From Lautropia sp. (GTDB lineage: Bacteria; Pseudomonadota; Gammaproteobacteria; Burkholderiales; Burkholderiaceae_E), in the NCBI GenBank assembly GCA_030523825.1, contig JAUNHU010000004.1, forward strand, positions 1,784 to 61,761: 59,978 nt of DNA. Reading direction: 5' to 3'. The notes beneath the pieces were generated by a model, which saw only the letters and a program-made list of their open reading frames with translations, ran no database searches and was not told the DNA's origin. Of the stretch, positions 57,801-59,978 are shown piece after piece (positions within the stretch are counted from its first letter, which is position 1; every line of letters starts with the position of its first letter). Position numbers and translations under genes: made by a program.

Positions 57801-58329
57801 CTCCGGCGTGGCAGGCGCCACAGTGCTCGGCAACGGTGACATCGTCCTCATCCTCAACCCCGTGCAACTGGCCATGTCACGCGCACTGGGATCACAGGGC
57901 AAGACGCAGACCGCTGTCTTCAGCACAAGCGAACTGCAGGGGCCGGCCACCATCATGGTCGTCGATGACTCCGTCACCGTCCGCAAGGTCACGCAGCGCA
58001 TGCTGGCACGCGAAGGCTACAACGTCATGCTCGCCAAGGATGGCGTCGATGCCCTGCGCCAGCTCCAGGAAGACGTGCCCGACCTGATGCTGGTCGACAT
58101 CGAGATGCCCCGCATGGACGGATTCGATCTGACCAAGAACGTGCGCGAACATCCCGACTACGCCGACATCCCCATCATCATGATTACCTCGCGTACCGCC
58201 GACAAACACAAGAACCATGCCCTCTCGCTTGGTGTCGACGTGTTCCTCGGCAAGCCCTACGACGAAAGCGTGCTGCTGGGCCACATCCGCAGCTTCGTCA
58301 GCCAGCGGGCGCCGAAGGTGGGGGCTTGA
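51841..58329 (+). CDS. chpA: Chp chemosensory hybrid histidine kinase ChpA/PilL
   Basis: A 2162-residue CheA-type kinase for twitching motility. The N-terminal ~640 residues are helical with degenerate Hpt-like repeats. Three recognisable Hpt sites follow, His669 (FHTLKGSARM), His1206 (LHTLVGTSRH) and His1388 (FHTLKGSARM). An acidic, Ala-rich linker at ~740-1150 separates the first from the others. CheA dimerisation starts near 1556, the ATPase N-box at His1745 (HILRNSVAHG), the CheW domain near 1876-2010 and the REC domain at the end, with Asp2086 (MLVDIEMPRMDGFD). GTG 51841 has GAGAGG 7 nt upstream; ATG 51865 is an alternative. Confidence 0.95.
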   Translation: MENSQNIDMMTLSWCVPEIRDSLHQVAQALDEQLNAPAGSLDAVTRARLHLHQTHGALQVAGVQGVVRITEEVERVLDAYENDTIGCDEHGVMIVKRVLTAIVEYLEDMQQSGIVVPALVLFPYYRDLVQIRRELQPDPTVLFDIDIRSELPAAAREQDAPGAERQEKALQACRVFERALPALIRGEKVEETIATLHDAMKRLQRTQPNPDARLFYWLSFALLDGMKAGALKVDLASRRAVGRINIQNRHLFSTRGDVPEQFIKELLLLIAGAGQGSAVVEEVRRAYNLSMQVPPDYERPRYGLADPEPLQVARQALEQIHRGWEKFASGGGEQELPAFNEGVSLLNRALARTNYTGLAMLAGTLATMPAALSRQQPDAAETLAIEVATAVLFMEEALSGALRSNLSYDDRAQELAARIGQLLAKPESFDPTPLPWLVALSSKANDRVTKTAFVNELKHNLSSCEQALDDYFRDETAVASLEPIMPVLAETASVLKLLDFIDPSRLCQSISAQVLDIFEARVQPGEINRDRLAEGIGSLGFFVDMLLQSNHRAHCFRLDRDRGVLYEDESACSCVHGEAEDGSGPGLMGDGVVISADRAVDASDELGATTDIIALEDGEVELSPEEAELHEIFLMEAAEVLDAIDESLKEARRAPEDREALVTIRRGFHTLKGSARMVGLDAFGEAAWSFEQMLNHWLSDDRDGTTALFDLMRDGAELFRSWTTQLADAPRRVLDASALSARCAAIVNKNGTAPAVAAPAQAGVASGGMLAAAATAASVAAAAVVSHQPAAEAATDEVDTLAAKVAADETVAPIGQADGMLSLDIETLAAVAQREESTEPLDTGTLIIGTDDLPDAEGNLDGKADFSAASWNMLEQQPIELSDNELPTFGGEPCVYGNADATDAVALEAAGAEHEKGAGLSGHYFGQLGKRADDADAGLSLDSFFADAGNAVEAEQEGELAALESVALEAGEQIPVLDAEIGGEEIIMPAPEELASLDAAFVDQTVADEQPTAALDMASHEAQESTVEFPSFSTDDALTLQAVQGEDEEIPLLDIGQTDLSALSAAAPVATPAPDQDVFGASFASPPPALDTFLPASSAIAAEPVIDAGAIAEQQSEAPVAEAVAVQQEVPKVSEAPSKPAAVVPAEVDDKSETQLRIGDRFVDAELFEIFNGEAERARERMQEDWKNWVGSDALRAPETLVRALHTLVGTSRHVGLVQVRAIVTPLEKLLLKQREVAAPLSGSARELIQNALGVVDRMLADFAACREPAADEQTSNAIQSLLENWESGALDAATGTAEKSTAASEKSEVRGENLLKKAAQVLGTARRSAEEKRDPLAGLVNELDADLGPVFFEEAEELMPQVDDNLREWRENPNDGTIPAALMRLFHTLKGSARMAGAMRFGQMIHELETQVEDALAQPPVQVSVIEMVLSGYDRAVSSYEAMLHPELATQCSGQGAGDSDHQMDEEGVSVNLDAVCPQLLAAEKAAQEKARDAAEAATDALVGASIGEDATHDVRPAAVVPEQGASDAAAADAGLHAAMPVVAAAAGTAASNAQHVIRVRADLLDRMVSEAGEVSIARARLDSEMGLIRNALNELTENVNRLRTHLREMEIYADNQIQAKIVSSTEAQTDFDPLEFDRYTRFQEVTKMLAESVNDVSTVQQNAMRALDAAVVDLGQQGQVSRSLQQSLMRVRMVQFSTINDRLYRVVRQSGKDTDKRVTLEIKGGQAEIDRNVLDRMAGPIEHILRNSVAHGIEEREMRAQRGKPEVGELTIEVSQNGNEVIMRFSDDGNGLDLARIEARARERGIIAPDHQPSERELAQLIFAPGFSTAKQVTALSGRGVGMDVVRAEVAGLGGRIDIDTVAGKGSCFTVHLPLSLAVTQVVLLNIDGAKFAVQSALVEQIVQMKPDALSEAYQTQRLDIAGEKVPFYFLGSLLEMDDIKPEAQHLAPVVLLRAGATRIALHVDSVVPNMEVIIKHIGPQLARLSGVAGATVLGNGDIVLILNPVQLAMSRALGSQGKTQTAVFSTSELQGPATIMVVDDSVTVRKVTQRMLAREGYNVMLAKDGVDALRQLQEDVPDLMLVDIEMPRMDGFDLTKNVREHPDYADIPIIMITSRTADKHKNHALSLGVDVFLGKPYDESVLLGHIRSFVSQRAPKVGA

Positions 58330-58410
58330 TGGGAATGCCCGGCAGGAGCCAGCGGGTTCCTGTCGAGGCACCCCCTGACTTCCTGAACGGAGTCCTGACG
58401 TGATTGTGTG

Positions 58411-58435
58411 AACGCCGGCCCTGAGCCGGCGTTTG
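58411..58435 (+). terminator. Terminator of the pilGHIJ-chpA operon
   Basis: AACGCCGGC (58411-58419), loop CCTGA and GCCGGCGTT (58425-58433) followed by TG. The stem is strong and the T-run short. Confidence 0.6.
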
Positions 58436-58438
58436 CAT

Positions 58439-58521
58439 GCTTGCCCCGCGCATGCGGGAAGAATGCCCCGGATTGGCGCGCAGCACAGCCCTGCGTTCCC
58501 CGCGTATACGGGGATGGACCG
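58439..58521. repeat. Orphan type I-E-like CRISPR repeat pair (relic)
   Basis: 58493-58521 is a 29-base element, GCGTTCCCCGCG then TATACGGGGATGGACCG. It has the length, central palindrome and GGATGNACCG end typical of type I-E repeats. A diverged copy with the core CCCCGCGCATGCGGG stands 54 bases upstream (58439-58467). No further copies, leader or cas genes are visible, and the spacing is not the canonical ~61. It could be a decayed array end or a look-alike palindrome. Confidence 0.4.
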
Positions 58522-58649
58522 GGCGCTGGTAGCCTGGTTGGGTCTGCTGGCTATGCACTTGTTTCTGCAGGAAGGGGAGCCCTTTACGATAGAATAGGGG
58601 ACTGCTTCCTGATCTTGTCGGCGAGCATTACATACGGATGGAGGTCTAC

Positions 58650-58847
58650 ATGAACCAGCATGACGACGTTACCGCATGGCAACCGGCGGGTGATGAAAGG
58701 GCGTTTGAAGAGTGGTCCCTCGATCAGGCGCGGGAGAGTCTGAAAAATCCAGGAAAGAAGACATCTTTGGAGCAGTTCATCCGTGAACGAATTCGAGAGG
58801 ACGAAGCGTTTTTTGCAGCTGAGCGAACGAGCGAGACGGCAGCTTAA
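58650..58847 (+). CDS. Putative antitoxin of a type II system
   Basis: A 65-residue acidic/charged protein (EEWSLDQARESLKN, SLEQFIRERIREDEAFFAAE) with no clear known family. ATG 58650 has GGAGG 5 nt upstream; ATG 58638 is less likely. Its last 65 bases overlap the following ParE-like gene in another frame. Small size, position directly before a toxin-like gene and coupled overlap make it a probable antitoxin (inference). Base composition is lower in GC than the neighbouring core genes. Confidence 0.6.
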   Translation: MNQHDDVTAWQPAGDERAFEEWSLDQARESLKNPGKKTSLEQFIRERIREDEAFFAAERTSETAA

Positions 58848-59106
58848 AACGATTCTTGACAGCGTCCGCTCGGAGTTTTCGGAAGATGTCTACTTGCGAG
58901 TGAGACGTGAAATTTTTGATGTATTCGCGCGAATCGAGCGCTTTCCCGAATCTGGACAGATGGTTTCAGAGCCAGAGGCGATCAGAAGAACAACAGTGGC
59001 GAAAGCGAACAGCGTCTACTGGGTCGTGAATGAGCGTGAGGTGCTTGTTCTGGCGATTACCCGACGCGGACAGAATTTCACGATCAGAGAGGTTCGAGGT
59101 CGATAA
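58783..59106 (+). CDS. RelE/ParE superfamily toxin-like protein
   Basis: A 107-residue protein with the ParE-type plan: helix pair (LSERARRQLKTILDSVR, VYLRVRREIFDVFARIERFP), ESGQMVSEPEAIRRTTVAK and the terminal strands VYWVVNEREVLVLAITRRGQN. Such proteins inhibit gyrase or cut mRNA. GTG 58783 is the start given, with GGAG 10 nt upstream; TTG 58813 is an alternative that would shorten the overlap with the antitoxin gene. Its GC content is low compared with the core genes, suggesting transfer. Confidence 0.72.
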   Translation: MNEFERTKRFLQLSERARRQLKTILDSVRSEFSEDVYLRVRREIFDVFARIERFPESGQMVSEPEAIRRTTVAKANSVYWVVNEREVLVLAITRRGQNFTIREVRGR

Positions 59107-59427
59107 TCCTGCCGGTGACTTGGGGAACCTCCTTCGCAGGTTGGTTCTATCCCGGTCGCTGCTGACCTTGAATCCGCTAGCGGGCTGTTGAAATACCGCG
59201 CCAGACGCATGCCACGAAGCGTGTCAACAGCAGAAAAACAATAACTTACGACGATATCAGGCAGGATTCTAGACCACTGGGAGATGTGAACGGGCCAGAA
59301 CAGTCAGCTGGGTGAAACCACTTCTTGCGCATTCTAGGTCACTGGAAAATGGGCGTAGATGGGGACGAACAGCAGCGGAGAGCCCGCGACTGTTATGTCA
59401 TCTCGGGTGAATCAATACAGTGCAGTA
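59107..59427. other. Lower-GC gap between the toxin and Fic genes
   Basis: 321 bp with no gene recognised. It contains the direct repeat at 59266-59345. Confidence 0.55.
59266..59345. repeat. Direct repeat of 15 bp, 65 bp apart
   Basis: ATTCTAGACCACTGG (59266-59280) recurs as ATTCTAGGTCACTGG (59331-59345), with two differences. It could be paired regulator sites or the trace of an insertion/deletion event. Confidence 0.5.
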
Positions 59428-59978
59428 TCAGTTTAGGTCAAATATATCTCGAATAATCTTCCCAATCTCTTCCGAAACCTGCGCATCGTCCAGCGCAGGA
59501 AACTCCTTGGTCAGCTTTCTTGAGACTTTCCCGTCATTTTCGCGGACTGAACGGATGATGCGGTCGATGTCCTGGTCGGGGCCTTCGAGAATCTGTTTGA
59601 TGCGTTCTCTGGCGGTGCGCAGTCGGTGCAACTGGTCGGCTTCGTGGCGCATGTCGTCTTCAAGGGTCCTTCGGACGATGTCTGCCAGGTACTCTGCATG
59701 CCGGGTCAGGTCTGGGTAGCGCCAGGCGTGCCTGGCATCTTCCCATGCGTCGAACTGCAGATTGTGGCGCACGCCATCTTCTGCGGCTTTCTCCGGGCCA
59801 AATGACCACGCATCTGCATAGTGCCGCATGAATGCTCTGGAAAATGTTTCCAGAATTTCATCGTATGCCTGTCGCTGTTGGTGCGTTTTGGTGATGGTGG
59901 CGGATATGGGCAGGATGAAGGGTGTGGGTACGGCTTTGTCTCGTCGCAGGGTGTCGTTGATGATGAAGCGGGAGATTC
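59428..59978 (-). CDS. Fic family protein, 3' part (runs off the window)
   Basis: The frame is open to the right edge (codons from 59976 downwards), giving 182 residues up to the stop. It begins with ISRFIINDTLRRDKAVPTPF and ILPISATITK, the segment that follows the catalytic HPFxDGNGR motif in Fic proteins; it then has FMRHYADAWSFGPEKAAEDG and a helical C-terminal domain ending DIFDLN. The catalytic motif itself lies outside the window, so AMP-transferase activity cannot be judged. Neighbouring toxin-like genes fit an accessory or defence role. Confidence 0.65.
   Translation of the reverse strand, partial: ISRFIINDTLRRDKAVPTPFILPISATITKTHQQRQAYDEILETFSRAFMRHYADAWSFGPEKAAEDGVRHNLQFDAWEDARHAWRYPDLTRHAEYLADIVRRTLEDDMRHEADQLHRLRTARERIKQILEGPDQDIDRIIRSVRENDGKVSRKLTKEFPALDDAQVSEEIGKIIRDIFDLN

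Larger units (their letters stand above)
58330..58649. other. Gap after chpA with hairpin and CRISPR-like repeats
   Basis: 320 bp without a gene. In order it holds the chpA terminator hairpin (58411-58435), a degenerate and a well-preserved type I-E-like CRISPR repeat (58439-58521), and the presumed promoter of the toxin-antitoxin pair (TAGAAT at 58590-58595 may be its -10). Confidence 0.6.

Noticed and set aside
51334..57867. A 2177-codon open frame antisense to pilJ and chpA
   Set aside because: It mirrors the strong codon bias of chpA on the other strand. The product is His/Gln/Gly/Cys-rich with no domains, and it crosses the pilJ-chpA gap. The plus-strand genes have clear homology throughout.
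58330..58649. A functional CRISPR array
   Set aside because: Only one good and one poor repeat, non-canonical spacing, no cas genes and no leader; kept only as a possible relic.

Overview
The window is high-GC (clearly above 60 %) chromosomal DNA from a Gram-negative betaproteobacterium, most likely of the order Burkholderiales. The evidence is the two neisserial-type porins ending in Phe, the rplM-rpsI / bactofilin-erpA / anmK-M23 peptidase-tyrS neighbourhood, the ribD-ribE-ribBA-ribH-nusB-thiL-pgpA-cinA run, a RibBA with a degenerate cyclohydrolase half, and a pilGHIJ-chpA cluster. The genus cannot be fixed from the sequence alone; a Lautropia-like organism is one possibility.

Layout, left to right. 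(1) 1-473: gene-free repeat DNA with ~50-bp tandem repeats and a drifting 7-bp microsatellite. (2) 474-9404: catabolic genes. These are an ornithine cyclodeaminase-family gene followed by a decayed copy of its own 3' end, lldP and lldD for L-lactate uptake and oxidation, an M20 amidohydrolase coupled to a DUF2726 protein, and a fadD-type acyl-CoA ligase. (3) 9640-13223: two paralogous porins and an OsmC-family protein. (4) 13796-15662: rplM-rpsI, a bactofilin and erpA. (5) 15941-21461: a five-gene minus-strand operon with an RpiR/SIS regulator, an AfuA-like binding protein, a fused permease, an ATPase and a histidine phosphatase. It looks inserted into a block that usually continues from erpA to anmK. 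(6) 22090-27196: anmK and an M23 endopeptidase on the minus strand, then tyrS and a second histidine phosphatase on the plus strand. (7) 27587-36747: glyA, nrdR, the riboflavin genes, nusB, thiL, pgpA and a CinA/PncC amidohydrolase. (8) 37198-41737: recA with an SOS box, recX, and sucCD. (9) 42356-58329: a signalling region with an FHA protein, a CHASE2 adenylate cyclase, a class II cyclic-nucleotide phosphodiesterase and a type IV pilin accessory protein. After thiE on the opposite strand comes the Pil-Chp system (pilG, pilH, pilI, pilJ and a 2162-residue chpA). (10) 58330-59978: a lower-GC accessory edge with an orphan type I-E-like CRISPR repeat, a toxin-antitoxin-like pair, a direct repeat and the 3' part of a Fic-family gene that runs off the window.

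The most interesting unit is region 9. Overlapping stop/start codons join an FHA domain protein, a class III cyclase and a PDE_II phosphodiesterase, and these sit beside a pilin accessory gene and the complete Pil-Chp receptor/kinase/response-regulator set. In Pseudomonas aeruginosa the Chp system controls cAMP through cyclases encoded elsewhere. Here synthesis, degradation and sensing lie within 16 kb. The second candidate is the ABC operon in region 5. Its RpiR/SIS regulator, its non-iron-looking AfuA-type binding protein and its translationally coupled phosphatase together suggest uptake and dephosphorylation of a phosphorylated metabolite. Both functional readings are inferences.
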